DNA of 64,000 nucleotides from Jeotgalibacillus soli (lineage in GTDB: Bacteria; Bacillota; Bacilli; Bacillales; Jeotgalibacillaceae), in assembly GCF_000829435.1 (NCBI RefSeq), contig NZ_JXRP01000006.1, positions 62,001-126,000 on the forward strand, read 5' to 3'. Positions 44,270-55,164 of this stretch are shown here, piece after piece (within the stretch, counting starts at the first letter, position 1; each line of letters opens with the position of its first letter). The notes beneath the pieces are model-generated. The model saw nothing but the letters and a program-made list of their open reading frames with translations, had not been told where the DNA came from and did not search any database. The position numbers and the translations under genes were made by a program.

Positions 44270-44361
44270 AGACAGATTCATCATAGATATGTTTGATTCA
44301 TGCAGGAGTTAAACGTACAATAGAGGGACAATCTGAAGAGATGTTATCGGAGGAGATTCGT

Positions 44362-44979
44362 TTGAACGATAAAAAGCCAGGGCTGGCAGGTGTCATACTT
44401 GCAGGAGGAGAATCAAAAAGATTCAGAAGCTCAAAAGCGTTCGCAACGTATAATAACCAGTACTTTTATGAGAGTGCGCTGGAAGCGTTATCTCCGTACA
44501 CAGATCAAAATGTGATTGTCAGTCAGCCGTCTCTCAGCACACGTTTTATAAAAGAAAAGGGTTTTTCAATTATAGAAGATATAGACCCGTTTAAAGGGAA
44601 AGGTCCTTTATCCGGAATCTATGCTGCAATGAAGCAATGCCCGGCATCCTGGTATTTTGTTCTCCCTTGTGATATGCCGAGAATGAATGCTGCAGCTGCT
44701 GGAAAACTTGCTGCTCAGATTGACCGTCAGTTTGACGCTGTTATTCCGAATGTATTTGGCAGAATTCAGCCGCTTGCCGGTCTGTATCATCGAAGCACGC
44801 TTACTCAATTAGAGGAACAGCTGAGTTTAGAGAATTACAGAATGATCCATTTTTTAAATAAAATCAACACTAAATATGTAACAGAACAAGATTTAGCGAT
44901 TACGGAAGATGTTTTTCAAAATGTGAATGACCAGGATGAATACAAGCTGCTGTTAGAAAACAATTCTTCAAGCACTTAA
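44362..44979 (+). CDS. mobA: Molybdenum cofactor guanylyltransferase MobA
   Basis: 205 aa from a TTG, 6 bases after GGAGGAG. Adds GMP to Mo-molybdopterin to form the MGD needed by the formate dehydrogenase. GTP loop LAGVILAGGESKRFRSSKAF directly after the start and LPCDMPRM for the metal Asp. A longer in-frame start at 44293 would add 23 residues without family support. Confidence 0.92.
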   Translation: MNDKKPGLAGVILAGGESKRFRSSKAFATYNNQYFYESALEALSPYTDQNVIVSQPSLSTRFIKEKGFSIIEDIDPFKGKGPLSGIYAAMKQCPASWYFVLPCDMPRMNAAAAGKLAAQIDRQFDAVIPNVFGRIQPLAGLYHRSTLTQLEEQLSLENYRMIHFLNKINTKYVTEQDLAITEDVFQNVNDQDEYKLLLENNSSST

Positions 44980-45014
44980 AGAGAAATGGTTGAATCCGGA
45001 AAGGAGTGAAGAAT

Positions 45015-46025
45015 ATGAATCAGCTAAAAGATAAGTTTCAGCGCCCATTAAGAGACATTCGAATCTCAGTGACGGATCAATGTAACTTTCGCTGCTCATA
45101 TTGCATGCCTGCAGAAATTTTTGGTCCGGATTATGCATTTCTTCCAAAAGAAGAATATCTGTCTTTCTCTGAAATATATGAAATCGTCAATGCAGCGGCT
45201 GATTTAGGTGTAGAAAAAATCAGGCTGACAGGCGGAGAGCCGTTATTAAGAAAAGATTTGCATGAGCTGATCAAAAAATTGAATACCATTGATAAAATAA
45301 AGGATATCGCGTTAACAACGAATGCTATGCTTCTGCCAAAATATGCTGCAAAGCTGAAGGAAGCAGGCCTGCAGCGAGTAAATGTTAGTATGGATGCCAT
45401 TGAAGACGAAGTGTTCAAGATTATGAATGGCCGTTCTGTGGGAGTAAAGCCTGTCTTAAAAGGAATTGAAGCGGCAAAAGAAGCAGGACTGGACGTAAAG
45501 GTTAATATGGTTGTTCAAAAAGGGGTGAACGATCATCAAGTCATTCCAATGGCCGCCCATTTTAAAGAAAAAGGCATTACACTAAGATTTATTGAATTTA
45601 TGGATGTTGGAAGCACGAATGGGTGGAAATTGTCTTCCGTTGTGACAAAAAAAGAAATTGTCGATATGCTGAATGAACACTTTTCCGTTACCCCAGTGGA
45701 AGAAGCGTATTTTGGAGAAGTGGCAAGCAGATATCAATATGCAGGAACAGAAACTGAGGTTGGTGTCATCTCATCCGTTTCAGACTCTTTTTGCTCCTCC
45801 TGCACGCGAGCGAGAGTCTCAGCAGAAGGAAAGCTTTATACATGCTTGTTTGCTATGGAAGGACATGATCTTAAAGCGCTAATGCGAAAAGGAGCAACTG
45901 CTGATGAGGTGCGTAAAACCCTCTCAAACATTTGGAGCAATCGAGTAGACCGCTATTCAGATGAGAGAACGGAAGAGACAGCAAAGAACCGTCCTAAAAT
46001 CGAAATGTCCTATATTGGCGGCTAG
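45015..46025 (+). CDS. moaA: GTP 3',8-cyclase MoaA (radical SAM)
   Basis: 336 aa from ATG, 8 bases after AAAGGAG (the in-frame GTG at 45006 overlaps this site). Radical SAM cluster Cys23, Cys27, Cys30 (CNFRCSYC), GGEP, and a second cluster at the C-terminus ([19 protein letters not shown]). The usual C-terminal Gly-Gly (YIGG) is present. First step of Mo cofactor synthesis. Confidence 0.95.
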   Translation: MNQLKDKFQRPLRDIRISVTDQCNFRCSYCMPAEIFGPDYAFLPKEEYLSFSEIYEIVNAAADLGVEKIRLTGGEPLLRKDLHELIKKLNTIDKIKDIALTTNAMLLPKYAAKLKEAGLQRVNVSMDAIEDEVFKIMNGRSVGVKPVLKGIEAAKEAGLDVKVNMVVQKGVNDHQVIPMAAHFKEKGITLRFIEFMDVGSTNGWKLSSVVTKKEIVDMLNEHFSVTPVEEAYFGEVASRYQYAGTETEVGVISSVSDSFCSSCTRARVSAEGKLYTCLFAMEGHDLKALMRKGATADEVRKTLSNIWSNRVDRYSDERTEETAKNRPKIEMSYIGG

Positions 46026-46106
46026 TGTGAATAATACCTTATTGTTCGCATTACTAAATACGTTTTTTGATGGATGCAATACAATAAAAGATAGAATAAT
46101 AATAAT

Positions 46107-46141
46107 CCCCGACATACAGACTCCCAATCTGTATGTCGGGG
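46107..46141. promoter_or_regulatory. 14-bp perfect inverted repeat before moaB
   Basis: CCCCGACATACAGA and TCTGTATGTCGGGG enclose a 7-base loop. There is no T tract on the plus side, so it is more likely a leader or processing structure than the terminator of moaA. It ends 16 bases before the moaB ribosome site. Confidence 0.5.
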
Positions 46142-46166
46142 ATAAAGTTTATAAGGAGATGAAAAA

Positions 46167-46673
46167 ATGCTGGAGGAGCACCGTAAAAAATCAGTTAAAA
46201 AAGTGAATTGTAAAATTATCACGGTAAGTGATACGAGAACGGTGGAAACAGATAAAAGTGGCAAGAGAATGAAGGACATGCTCCTTGAAGAAGGACATGC
46301 AGTGCTTGAGTATGACATCGTAACAGATGATCGAGCCGTTATTGAAAGAGCAATTTTGAAGGGATTACACGATCCTGCGATTGAAGCGATCCTGCTGAAT
46401 GGCGGAACCGGGATTGCGGCGAGGGATGTCACGATTGAAGTTGTTCAGCCTTTGCTGGAAAAAGAATTGGTTGGATTTGGTGAGCTTTTTCGCTATTTAA
46501 GCTATCAGAATGATATTGGATCTGCAGCTATTTTGTCCCGTGCCATTGCAGGAACCGCTCAACGCACCGCAATCTTTTCTGTTCCTGGATCAACAGGTGC
46601 AGTGAAATTAGCAATGGAAAAACTCATTCTTCCGGAGCTTGGTCATGTTGCGATGGAATTATCAAAAGGGTAA
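46167..46673 (+). CDS. moaB: Molybdopterin adenylyltransferase-type MoaB
   Basis: 168 aa, MoCF-fold protein. VNCKIITVSDTRTVETDKSG near residue 11, LLNGGTGIAARDVTIE and FSVPGSTGAVKLAMEKLILPE are hallmarks. In Gram-positive bacteria MoaB can take the MogA role of adenylating molybdopterin before Mo insertion by MoeA. AAGGAGATG ribosome site; follows moaA after 140 bases. Confidence 0.93.
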   Translation: MLEEHRKKSVKKVNCKIITVSDTRTVETDKSGKRMKDMLLEEGHAVLEYDIVTDDRAVIERAILKGLHDPAIEAILLNGGTGIAARDVTIEVVQPLLEKELVGFGELFRYLSYQNDIGSAAILSRAIAGTAQRTAIFSVPGSTGAVKLAMEKLILPELGHVAMELSKG

Positions 46674-46882
46674 CCGATATAAAAGGTGTATGGATCAAAC
46701 AGAGTAGATTTTTGTCATAATATTTTCTTGAAACAGCATTTTTCTCCTGTGACTGTCGATACTATATAAGGAAAAAGTAGTATTGATATGAGTTTAAGCT
46801 GTAAATGAGAGGGTATTAGACAAAAAAACTGAATTTTCTTAACAGTTTTTTTAACAAAAGGTTAAAGAGAGGAGAGACAATT

Positions 46883-49840
46883 TTGCCAGATAACATGAGA
46901 GTAAACGTTAATGGTGCAGAAGTAACTCTTACGGAAGAAAAAACAGTTCTTCAAATGCTAAAAGATAGCTCAATTGAAGTTCCAAATGTTTGTTATCATC
47001 CAAGTCTTGGTCCGATTGAAACTTGTGACACGTGTATTGTCAGTGTAAATGGTGAACTGGTCAGATCATGCTCTACACAATTAAAAAATGGAGATGTAAT
47101 TGATACCGCAGCACCTCATGTAAAAGAAGCGCAAGTGATTGGGATGGACAGAATTTTAAACAACCATGAGCTTTATTGCACAGTCTGCGACTTTAATAAC
47201 GGTGGCTGTGAGGTACATAACACCGTAAAAGAAATGAAAATCAACCACCAAAGCATTCCATTTCAGCACAAGCCGTATGAGGTTGACGACTCCAACCCTT
47301 TTTATCGTTATGATCCCGATCAGTGCATTCTTTGCGGACGCTGTGTTGAGGCGTGCCAGGATGTTCAAGTCACGGAAACGCTGACGATCGATTGGGAGCT
47401 TGAAAAGCCACGAGTAATTTGGGATAAAAATACCACGATCAATGAGTCCTCATGTGTATCATGCGGACACTGTTCAACCGTTTGCCCTTGTAATGCCATG
47501 ATGGAAAAAGGCATGGAAGGAGAAGCCGGCTTTCTTACGGGCATAGCAAAGAAAACCCTCCGCCCAATGATTGAAATCACAAAAAGTGTAGAAACAGGCT
47601 ACGGCTCCATTCTGGCCATATCCGATATGGAATCTGCCATGCGAGACGAGCGTATTAAAAAGACCAAAACCGTTTGTACGTATTGCGGTGTTGGCTGCAG
47701 TTTTGATGTATGGACAAAAGATCGTAAAATCCTAAAGGTGGAGCCTCAAGCAGAAGCACCGGCTAACGGAATTTCAACCTGTGTAAAAGGGAAATTCGGC
47801 TGGGACTTTGTCAACAGTGAAGAACGCTTGACCAAACCGTTAATTCGTGAAGGCGAGGCGTTCCGTGAAGCAGAATGGGAAGAAGCCCTTGACCTGATCA
47901 CCCGAAAATTCACAGAAATGAAAAAAGCACATGGACCTGATTCGATGGCGTTTATCAGTTCTTCAAAATGCACGAATGAAGAGTCCTATTTAATGCAGAA
48001 GCTTGCCAGAGGTGTAATAGGCACGAACAATGTCGATAACTGCTCAAGATACTGTCAAACACCTGCTACAATGGGGCTGTTTAGAACGGTAGGGCACGGA
48101 GGAGACTCTGGTTCGATTACGGACATTGAAAAAGCGGAGCTTGTGATTATTGTAGGCTCAAATACTTCAGAATCTCATCCTGTTTTGGCAACAAGAGTTA
48201 AGCGCTCTCACAAGCTCAATGGACAAAAGCTTATTGTTGCTGATTTGCGAAAGCATGAAATGGCTGACCGTTCTGATCTCTTTATTCAGCCGGCGCCAGG
48301 CAGCGATATTGTATGGCTTTCAGCTGTCACAAAATATATTTTGGATCAGGGCTGGGAGGATGAAAGCTTCCTAAATAATCGAGTCAATGGCTTGGATGAC
48401 TATATCGCAAGTCTTGAAACTTTTACAATGGACTATGCCGAAGAAGCTACAGGCATCAAAAAAGAATTGCTGATAAAAATTGCGGAAGAAATTCATTCCT
48501 CAAAAACAGTTTCGATTTTATGGGCTATGGGCGTAACGCAGCATCTTGGCGGCAGTGATACGAGTACGGCTATTTCAAACCTGCTGCTGATCACTGGAAA
48601 CTATGGGAAGCCAGGAGCAGGAAGCTATCCGCTCCGAGGACATAACAACGTTCAGGGGGCAAGTGATTTTGGCAGTATGCCGGATCGTTTTCCAGGATAC
48701 GAAAAAGTAACGGATGATGCGGTTCGTTCAAAGTATGAACAGAGATGGGGCGTGAAAATTCCTGCCGAGCCTGGTCTTAATAACCATGAAATGATTTCAG
48801 CTGTTCATGATGGTCACCTTAAAGCCATGTATTTGAAGGGTGAAGATATGGGTTTAGTTGATTCCAACATTAACCATGTTCACGCAGCGTTTGAGAAGCT
48901 CGATTTCTTCGTTGTACAGGACATTTTCCTTTCACGAACAGCTGAATTTGCAGATGTTGTGCTTCCTGCAGCACCAAGTCTTGAAAAAGAAGGAACATTT
49001 ACGAATACAGAGCGACGGGTTCAACGTTTGTATCAAGCACTTGAGCCGCTCGGCGATTCGAAGCCTGACTGGGAAATTATTATGGACATTGCAAACGGTC
49101 TTGGTGCAGGATGGAGCTATTCTCACCCTAGCGAAATTATGGCCGAAGCTGCTTCGTTATCACCGCTTTATGCTGGTGTATCATATGAGCTCTTGGAGGG
49201 GTATAAGAGCTTGCAATGGCCGGTTGCAAAGGACGGTACGGATACACCGCTATTGTTTATTGATGAATTCCCATTCCCTGATGGTAAAGCGCGTCTTTTC
49301 CCGGTTGTGTGGACAAAGCCGCTTCAATTCGAAGAACAATATGATATTCATGTCAATAATGGCCGGTTGCTTGAGCATTTCCACGAAGGCAATATGACAT
49401 ACAAGTCCGAAGGCATTACATCAAAAACGCCTAATGTATTTCTTGAAGTATCACCGGAGCTTGCAAAAGAGAGAGGGATAGAGAATGGAACGCTTGTCCG
49501 CTTAACGTCTCCTTATGGAAATGTGAAGGTAGAGTGTTTAATCACAGATCGTGTCAGAGGAAAAGAAGTGTACCTTCCAATGAATGATACAGGGGATGGA
49601 GCTATCAACTATTTGACAAGCAGCCATGCAGATAAAGACACGGATACACCTGCCTACAAAGAAGTGAGTGCCAAGATGGAGATTTTGAGAGCGAAGGGTG
49701 ATAATCCCTTGCCGAAGATTAATCACCGCAATGGAAATCCTCAGCCTCAAATTGGTGTACAGGTACAGAAAAAATGGGCGCGCAAGGATTATATCTTCCC
49801 TGGCGATCTGGTGAAAAAGGAGTCGAAGCAGCATGGCTAA
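46883..49840 (+). CDS. Formate dehydrogenase catalytic subunit (YjgC/YrhE type)
   Basis: 985 aa, TTG start after GAGAGGAG. Order: NADH-oxidoreductase-like [2Fe-2S] ferredoxin (Cys in [16 protein letters not shown]), histidine-containing cluster region, two [4Fe-4S] sets (CILCGRC and [11 protein letters not shown]), then the FdhF molybdopterin part with its own cluster ([10 protein letters not shown]), Mo-ligand region [11 protein letters not shown], and the C-terminal molydopterin-dinucleotide-binding domain. The Mo ligand is Cys, not selenocysteine. Cytoplasmic, no Tat signal. Natural partner of the DUF1641 protein whose gene overlaps it by 8 bases. Oxidises formate to CO2; the electron acceptor is not known. 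Confidence 0.93.
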   Translation: MPDNMRVNVNGAEVTLTEEKTVLQMLKDSSIEVPNVCYHPSLGPIETCDTCIVSVNGELVRSCSTQLKNGDVIDTAAPHVKEAQVIGMDRILNNHELYCTVCDFNNGGCEVHNTVKEMKINHQSIPFQHKPYEVDDSNPFYRYDPDQCILCGRCVEACQDVQVTETLTIDWELEKPRVIWDKNTTINESSCVSCGHCSTVCPCNAMMEKGMEGEAGFLTGIAKKTLRPMIEITKSVETGYGSILAISDMESAMRDERIKKTKTVCTYCGVGCSFDVWTKDRKILKVEPQAEAPANGISTCVKGKFGWDFVNSEERLTKPLIREGEAFREAEWEEALDLITRKFTEMKKAHGPDSMAFISSSKCTNEESYLMQKLARGVIGTNNVDNCSRYCQTPATMGLFRTVGHGGDSGSITDIEKAELVIIVGSNTSESHPVLATRVKRSHKLNGQKLIVADLRKHEMADRSDLFIQPAPGSDIVWLSAVTKYILDQGWEDESFLNNRVNGLDDYIASLETFTMDYAEEATGIKKELLIKIAEEIHSSKTVSILWAMGVTQHLGGSDTSTAISNLLLITGNYGKPGAGSYPLRGHNNVQGASDFGSMPDRFPGYEKVTDDAVRSKYEQRWGVKIPAEPGLNNHEMISAVHDGHLKAMYLKGEDMGLVDSNINHVHAAFEKLDFFVVQDIFLSRTAEFADVVLPAAPSLEKEGTFTNTERRVQRLYQALEPLGDSKPDWEIIMDIANGLGAGWSYSHPSEIMAEAASLSPLYAGVSYELLEGYKSLQWPVAKDGTDTPLLFIDEFPFPDGKARLFPVVWTKPLQFEEQYDIHVNNGRLLEHFHEGNMTYKSEGITSKTPNVFLEVSPELAKERGIENGTLVRLTSPYGNVKVECLITDRVRGKEVYLPMNDTGDGAINYLTSSHADKDTDTPAYKEVSAKMEILRAKGDNPLPKINHRNGNPQPQIGVQVQKKWARKDYIFPGDLVKKESKQHG

Positions 49841-50510
49841 GGCGACGAAGGTTATTCATCGAATTGAATTCAGTGAGGAAGAGCAGCGACAAAGGGATTT
49901 GAGAAATATTGAAAACACATTGCTGGAACATAAGGAAGTCATTGAAGAGACCTTTGGGATCCTGAAGCATATGCAGGATAGAGGAGTGTTAAATCTGCTA
50001 AATGGACTTTTCGCTCAAGGAGATAAGGTTCTCGACATCCTTGTAAAAACAGCAGATACGCCTGAAACCGCCAATTCATTAAAGAACCTTTTGTTAATGC
50101 TTGGTACTCTCGGCACGCTAAACGTACAGCAGCTAGAGCCAGTGATTCTGAAAATGAATACGGGAATTGCAAGAGTAGCGGAGCTTGGGGAAAAAGAAGA
50201 AAAAGCAGGCTACAGAACATTGCTCAGGTCTCTGAATGATCCGGAAATAAAAAGAGCAATGGCAGTCGGTGTGGCATTTTTAAAGGGGCTTGGTGAAAAA
50301 CAGGACGATCTAGAGCGAACAACTCAAAATCCTGAGGATCAAGCGGCACAACTCTATGTTGGAATGGAAGGTTCAGATATTACGGCTTCCAAGAAAACAA
50401 GCCGTTCAAGTTCATCTTCTAAGGAAGAAAGCAGCGGAGCAGGATGGATGATTGCTGCAGCCGGCATAACACTTCTGTCGATTCCACTTTCACGTTTTTT
50501 AAAAAAGTAG
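49833..50510 (+). CDS. DUF1641 protein, formate dehydrogenase partner (YjgD/YrhD type)
   Basis: 225 aa. The core [20 protein letters not shown] with [20 protein letters not shown] and [20 protein letters not shown] is the DUF1641 family, always linked to these FdhF-like enzymes. The C-terminus has a Ser-rich linker and a hydrophobic segment ([20 protein letters not shown]), which suggests it anchors the dehydrogenase to the membrane (inference). Starts inside the end of the large subunit gene. Confidence 0.88.
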   Translation: MAKATKVIHRIEFSEEEQRQRDLRNIENTLLEHKEVIEETFGILKHMQDRGVLNLLNGLFAQGDKVLDILVKTADTPETANSLKNLLLMLGTLGTLNVQQLEPVILKMNTGIARVAELGEKEEKAGYRTLLRSLNDPEIKRAMAVGVAFLKGLGEKQDDLERTTQNPEDQAAQLYVGMEGSDITASKKTSRSSSSSKEESSGAGWMIAAAGITLLSIPLSRFLKK

Positions 50511-50768
50511 TTAGGGGATGCTATGAGTAAATAATGAAGGGCGGCTAATGGTGCTGCTAAACTTCAATTCATGTGTTTAGGGACTGTTCCAGCTGATTGT
50601 CAGGATCGCTGGAGCAGTCGTTCATATAAATTGTGTATTTACCTTCTGCCGAAGCAATTGATGTACGGAAGTTTTAATAGAATCAGCATTAAAAGCAGTA
50701 GACGATAAAGAGTTTAAAGAGAATTGACTTTAACAAAACAGGATGTATCCTTAAAAGAAAGGGGAAAT

Positions 50769-52043
50769 ATGATGGCTAAAACAAAAAATCGCTGGCTCAT
50801 TGCTGCGGCTGCAGTCGGAATCCATATCTCCATTGGTTCTGTATATTCATGGAGTGTATATACCAATCCATTAGGCGATAAGCACAATTGGGGATTAAGT
50901 GAGATTTCTCTCACGTTTAGTATTGCAATACTATTTCTAGGGTTATCTGCTGCATTTATGGGTCACTTTGTTGAAAAATATGGACCGAGAAAATCAGGAA
51001 TGATTGCTTCGATCTGTTTTGGTATTGGCATGCTTGGATCCGGTTATGCGGATAGTATTGGGTCTCTTTATCTATTATATTTTTTCTATGGAGCGCTTGG
51101 AGGCATCGGTCTTGGGATCGGTTACATAACTCCCGTATCCTCTCTTGTAAAATGGTTTCCTGATCGAAGAGGACTGGCAACCGGACTTGCCATTATGGGA
51201 TTCGGTTTTGCTTCGTTAATCGCAAGTCCGGTTATTGCCGCATTGATTAACAGCATTGGGATTTCCAATACATTTTATTTACTAGGTACAATTTATTTCG
51301 TTCTTATGTTTTCTTCTTCACTCTATCTTGCTTCTCCACCGAAGGGCTGGCTGCCAGCGGGTATGAAAGAAAAGGAAGCAGAAAAGGTAGAAAAACAAGC
51401 GAAACCTGCAGGCGACCTGTCGCAGCTAACTGCTAATGAAGCCATTAAAACGGTTCGCTTCTGGGCGCTATGGATTATGCTCTTTATAAACGTTACGTGT
51501 GGAATTGCCATCATTTCGGTTGCTTCGCCAATGGCGCAGGATGTTGCTGGCTTAAGTGCCGCTGCAGCAGCAACAATGGTTGGAATTATGGGGTTATTCA
51601 ATGGCTTTGGACGAATTGGATGGGCCTCCATTTCAGATTATATCGGCCGTCCAAACGTATACACAGCGTTCTTTGCGATTCAAACGGTTGCTTTCGCCCT
51701 TTTGCCGAGTGTCACAAATGCATTCGTCTTTCAAATACTGATTTTTATTATATTGTCCTGCTATGGTGGAGGATTTGCTTCGATTCCAGCATATATCGGC
51801 GACCTTTTTGGAACAAAGCAACTTGGGGCAATTCACGGCTATATCCTTACAGCGTGGGCAGCTGCGGGTCTTGTTGGTCCAATTGTAGTGTCGAGAATAC
51901 AGGAAGCAACAAGCAGCTATTCGATAACGATGTATATTTTTACAGTCGCTTTCGTCGCAGCGCTTAGTGTGTCCCTTCTGATCCGTTTAAATATTAAAAA
52001 GATTCGTGAGGCAAATGAGAAGTCTCAACCCGTGACAAGCTAA
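50769..52043 (+). CDS. OFA-family MFS carrier (oxalate/formate antiporter)
   Basis: 424 aa, twelve membrane segments. The OFA signature IGSVYSWSVYTNPL opens the protein, and GFGFASLIASPVIAALI and WASISDYIGR are typical. Placed between formate dehydrogenase and fdhD, it most likely moves formate or oxalate. I choose the ATG after AAAGGGGAAAT; an upstream TTG would add 15 residues not seen in the family. A 12-bp hairpin (GACTGTTCCAGC/GCTGGAGCAGTC) without T tract lies about 150 bases upstream. Confidence 0.88.
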   Translation: MMAKTKNRWLIAAAAVGIHISIGSVYSWSVYTNPLGDKHNWGLSEISLTFSIAILFLGLSAAFMGHFVEKYGPRKSGMIASICFGIGMLGSGYADSIGSLYLLYFFYGALGGIGLGIGYITPVSSLVKWFPDRRGLATGLAIMGFGFASLIASPVIAALINSIGISNTFYLLGTIYFVLMFSSSLYLASPPKGWLPAGMKEKEAEKVEKQAKPAGDLSQLTANEAIKTVRFWALWIMLFINVTCGIAIISVASPMAQDVAGLSAAAAATMVGIMGLFNGFGRIGWASISDYIGRPNVYTAFFAIQTVAFALLPSVTNAFVFQILIFIILSCYGGGFASIPAYIGDLFGTKQLGAIHGYILTAWAAAGLVGPIVVSRIQEATSSYSITMYIFTVAFVAALSVSLLIRLNIKKIREANEKSQPVTS

Positions 52044-52077
52044 TATTTGTTTTAGAAATATGAGATAAGGAAAGTGA

Positions 52078-52911
52078 ATGATTGTGGAAAATCCAATTGT
52101 AACAACACGAAAGATTCTTCGTTATCATAATGGCAATGCTGAATATATTGAAGATGTTGTTGCCACCGAACACCCCGTCACGATCAAAATTAATGGGGAA
52201 GAATTTGTTACGATGGTCTGTACTCCTGAATATATTGAGGATATGGCAATCGGCTATTTAGCTTCTGAAGGAATTCTTCGTAGATATGAAGACATAGAAG
52301 ATTTATGGATTGAAGATAAGCAAGACTTCGTCCATGTGAAAACGTCAAAGCTTAATCCTTTTTACCAAGGTCTTCAAAATAAAAGATATATTACCTCCTG
52401 CTGCGGAGCCAGCAGACAGGGATTTGTATTTGCAAGCGATGCTATGACCGCAAAAAAAATGACGGAAAGAAGGATCAGTGTCACTCCTGAAGACTGCTTT
52501 CGATTGATGAAGGAGATGCAGGAGGGGGCTTCCACGTTTAAAGAAACAGGCGGTGTACATAATGCTGCACTTTGTGATCTGGATGGAATTGTCCTGAGCA
52601 GAATGGATATTGGCAGACATAATGCGCTCGATAAAATTTATGGATATTGTCTGAAAAACAAGATCTCTCTACGCGATAAAATTCTTGTCTTCAGCGGACG
52701 CATTTCTTCTGAAATATTGCTGAAAGTAGCGAAAATTGGATGTGAGATTGTCCTGTCCAAATCAGCTCCAACAGAAAGGGCTTTACAGCTGGCAGAGGAG
52801 CTTGAGATTACAACAGTAGGATTTATTCGAAACCAATCATTAAATGTCTATACATGCCCAGATCGCATCAAAATGCAGCAGGAGCACGTATTAGTAGAAA
52901 TAGAGAACTGA
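52078..52911 (+). CDS. fdhD: Formate dehydrogenase sulfurtransferase FdhD
   Basis: 277 aa. Passes sulfur from a cysteine desulfurase to the MGD cofactor of formate dehydrogenase. CTPEYIEDMAIGYLASEGIL, the reactive Cys pair in SCCGASRQGF, KETGGVHNAAL, IGRHNALDKIYG and the C-terminal GFIRNQSLNVYTCPDRI all fit. Last gene of the formate block, with a terminator after it. Confidence 0.94.
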   Translation: MIVENPIVTTRKILRYHNGNAEYIEDVVATEHPVTIKINGEEFVTMVCTPEYIEDMAIGYLASEGILRRYEDIEDLWIEDKQDFVHVKTSKLNPFYQGLQNKRYITSCCGASRQGFVFASDAMTAKKMTERRISVTPEDCFRLMKEMQEGASTFKETGGVHNAALCDLDGIVLSRMDIGRHNALDKIYGYCLKNKISLRDKILVFSGRISSEILLKVAKIGCEIVLSKSAPTERALQLAEELEITTVGFIRNQSLNVYTCPDRIKMQQEHVLVEIEN

Positions 52912-52956
52912 TATCATCACTGTCTTTGTGTAAGCGGCTTCTTATTTATATCCTCG

Positions 52957-52996
52957 AAAAAGTACAAGATGCCTTCTGGCTCCTTGTACTTTTTTA
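52957..52996. terminator. Convergent terminator
   Basis: Perfect 12-bp stem AAAAAGTACAAG/CTTGTACTTTTT with T tract, between fdhD and the end of citR. Confidence 0.9.
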
Positions 52997-53039
52997 TTCA
53001 TTTACTCCGGATTTTCTTCGTTCCTCTATGCTTTGACTA

Positions 53040-53915
53040 TTAAATTAACTCCTTGATCTTGCTGATAAAATCATTTATTTCCTGGTTCTTACTTTTTTTA
53101 ATCATGTAGGTGGCGGCGTGTGGCAACTTAATAGTATGTGTGAAAACTTCAAGAAGGCGCCCCTCTGCCAGCTCTCGTCTCACAGTCGAAATAGGCAAAA
53201 TTGAAAAACCAAATCCTTCTTCAATAAATCGTTTTGTAACATGAACTTGAGAAACTTTCATTGTTCGTATGCGACCGTACTGGTTTTTCAATTCCAGCAG
53301 TATTGTATCCCAATATTCAGGATGGTTATGTGTTAAGAGAACCTCTGATGATAGGAGTGATTCCATTTCAAGCGGGGGACTGCTCTCTATGTCCCATCCA
53401 TCATGAGGAGCGATGATTTTTAATGATTCCTCATAAAGTTTTTCGCAGGAAAGACCGAGTGTTTTGCTTTCCATACGTGATAATCCTAAATCAGCATGAC
53501 CTTTATCCACTTCCTCTGCAATAAGGTTTGATTCAACAACATGCACTACAACCTCTACATCTATGTGAACCTGTATATATTTCTTGATCCAATAGGGGAG
53601 ATAGGTAGAAGCGATGAGCGGGGAAACCGCTATTGTTAACGTTTTGTGATAGCCCTGTCTCAATTTTTCAATATGGTTCACACCGTTGTCCAGTGAGTCA
53701 ATCATATTATGGGCATGCGGTAAAAATTCACGTCCATATGCAGTGAGTACAATATTTCTTCCTTTTCGATCAAAAAGACGGACACCGAGTTCTTTTTCCA
53801 GCTGTTTAATATGCACAGTAACCGTAGGCTGGGATAAATAAAGAACTTCAGAGGCTTTATGGAAGTTTTCATATTTAGCTGCAACAATAAAGGTTTGAAT
53901 CCAAGTGATATTCAA
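53040..53915 (-). CDS. citR: LysR-type regulator CitR
   Basis: 291 aa. N-terminal helix-turn-helix (FHKASEVLYLSQPTVTVHIKQLEKELG) and LysR effector domain from about residue 90. Divergent from a citrate synthase gene of the citA type and of the same length as B. subtilis CitR (291 aa), which represses citA. An intergenic TAATTA dyad is a likely operator. Confidence 0.88.
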   Translation of the reverse strand: MNITWIQTFIVAAKYENFHKASEVLYLSQPTVTVHIKQLEKELGVRLFDRKGRNIVLTAYGREFLPHAHNMIDSLDNGVNHIEKLRQGYHKTLTIAVSPLIASTYLPYWIKKYIQVHIDVEVVVHVVESNLIAEEVDKGHADLGLSRMESKTLGLSCEKLYEESLKIIAPHDGWDIESSPPLEMESLLSSEVLLTHNHPEYWDTILLELKNQYGRIRTMKVSQVHVTKRFIEEGFGFSILPISTVRRELAEGRLLEVFTHTIKLPHAATYMIKKSKNQEINDFISKIKELI

Positions 53916-53964
53916 AGGATAGCGCCTCCAATCAATTGATTAAAATATGTAATCTATTATAGCC

Positions 53965-53987
53965 TAATTATTTAATTTTATTAATTA
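53965..53987. promoter_or_regulatory. Candidate CitR operator
   Basis: Two TAATTA palindromes with 11 bases between them, midway between the divergent citR and citA. This fits the T-N11-A style of LysR sites, but the region is very AT-rich so chance is possible. Confidence 0.35.
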
Positions 53988-54035
53988 TATTATTGTTGTA
54001 AGATTTAGATAATTAAGAAGCTGAGGTGATCAATA

Positions 54036-55136
54036 ATGGAACAGATGATCATTAAAGGGCTTGAGGGCATAACCGTTGCTGCCACTAATATCAGCCTGGT
54101 TGATGGAGATCATGGACGACTTGTTTATCGTGCTTATTGGGCCAAAGATTTAGCGTTACAGCATGATTTTGAAGAAGTTTGCTACCTTCTTTGGCATGGA
54201 AGACTCCCTAATGAAATAGAATTGAAAAAATTAAAAAATGATTTTCGGGAACAGAGAAGGCTGCCTGCTCATCTAGTGGAGCTGTTAAAAATTTTGCCGG
54301 AGAATATGCCCATGATGAGCGTGATAAGAACGTGTATTTCAGCGATGGGGGACGGCTCTTATCAATGGCCTCCAAAGGTGGAAGAAGCGATCAAGATTAC
54401 GGCAGTTCTACCAACGATTATTGCAGCCCGCAGTCATTTATTAAAAGGGGAGAACGTAATCGATCCTCATGAAACGCTTGATCATGTAGCTAATTTTCTT
54501 TATATGCTGAATGGTGAAATACCGCTTGGAGCACATAGTAAAGTACTTAATGCATACTTTGTTTTAACAATGGAGCATGGTATGAATGCATCTACATTTT
54601 CTTCAAGAGTCATTGCTTCTACTGAATCGGATATAGTCTCAGCCATAACAGGAGCTATTGGTGCCATGAAGGGGCCTTTACATGGAGGAGCGCCGAGCGA
54701 GGTTACAGCGATGCTGGATGAAATTGGTTCAAAGGAAAATGCAGAAGGATGGATAAGGGAACAGCTTGAAAAAGGGAAAAAATTGATGGGCTTTGGCCAC
54801 CGAATTTATAAAACGAGGGATCCGAGAGCAGAGGCCTTAAAGGAAATGACCAGTCAGTTAACGAAAGAGGATCCGTGGTTAGATCTTGCTGTGCATGTGG
54901 AGGCTGAGGCCATCCGTTTACTGGAGGAGTATAAGCCTGGAAGAAAGCTGTACACGAATGTTGAGTTTTACGCAGCGGCCGTTCTTCGTGCAGTGAATAT
55001 GCCAGCTGAATTATTTACGCCAACCTTTACTTCTAGCAGGGTAGCGGGATGGACAGCGAATGTAATGGAGCAATCCCTAGATAATCGCATCTATCGCCCG
55101 AGTTCATTGTATAATGGCGGGATGCCGAAAGACTGA
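54036..55136 (+). CDS. citA: Citrate synthase CitA (minor isozyme type)
   Basis: 366 aa. Condenses acetyl-CoA and oxaloacetate. Catalytic His in GEIPLGAHSK and GFGHRIYKTRDPRAE, Asp in the NVEFYAAAVL region, and CoA loop AMKGPLHGGAPSEV. Same size as B. subtilis CitA and paired divergently with citR. A 2-methylcitrate synthase cannot be excluded, but no prp genes are near. GAGGTGAT ribosome site. Confidence 0.9.
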   Translation: MEQMIIKGLEGITVAATNISLVDGDHGRLVYRAYWAKDLALQHDFEEVCYLLWHGRLPNEIELKKLKNDFREQRRLPAHLVELLKILPENMPMMSVIRTCISAMGDGSYQWPPKVEEAIKITAVLPTIIAARSHLLKGENVIDPHETLDHVANFLYMLNGEIPLGAHSKVLNAYFVLTMEHGMNASTFSSRVIASTESDIVSAITGAIGAMKGPLHGGAPSEVTAMLDEIGSKENAEGWIREQLEKGKKLMGFGHRIYKTRDPRAEALKEMTSQLTKEDPWLDLAVHVEAEAIRLLEEYKPGRKLYTNVEFYAAAVLRAVNMPAELFTPTFTSSRVAGWTANVMEQSLDNRIYRPSSLYNGGMPKD

Positions 55137-55164
55137 TCTTTTGGGGCGGTTATGGCGATGCGAT

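Noticed and set aside
50956-51180. Antisense ORFs within the OFA transporter and other long genes
   Set aside because: Many minus-strand frames mirror strong genes, without ribosome sites or families; they are shadows.
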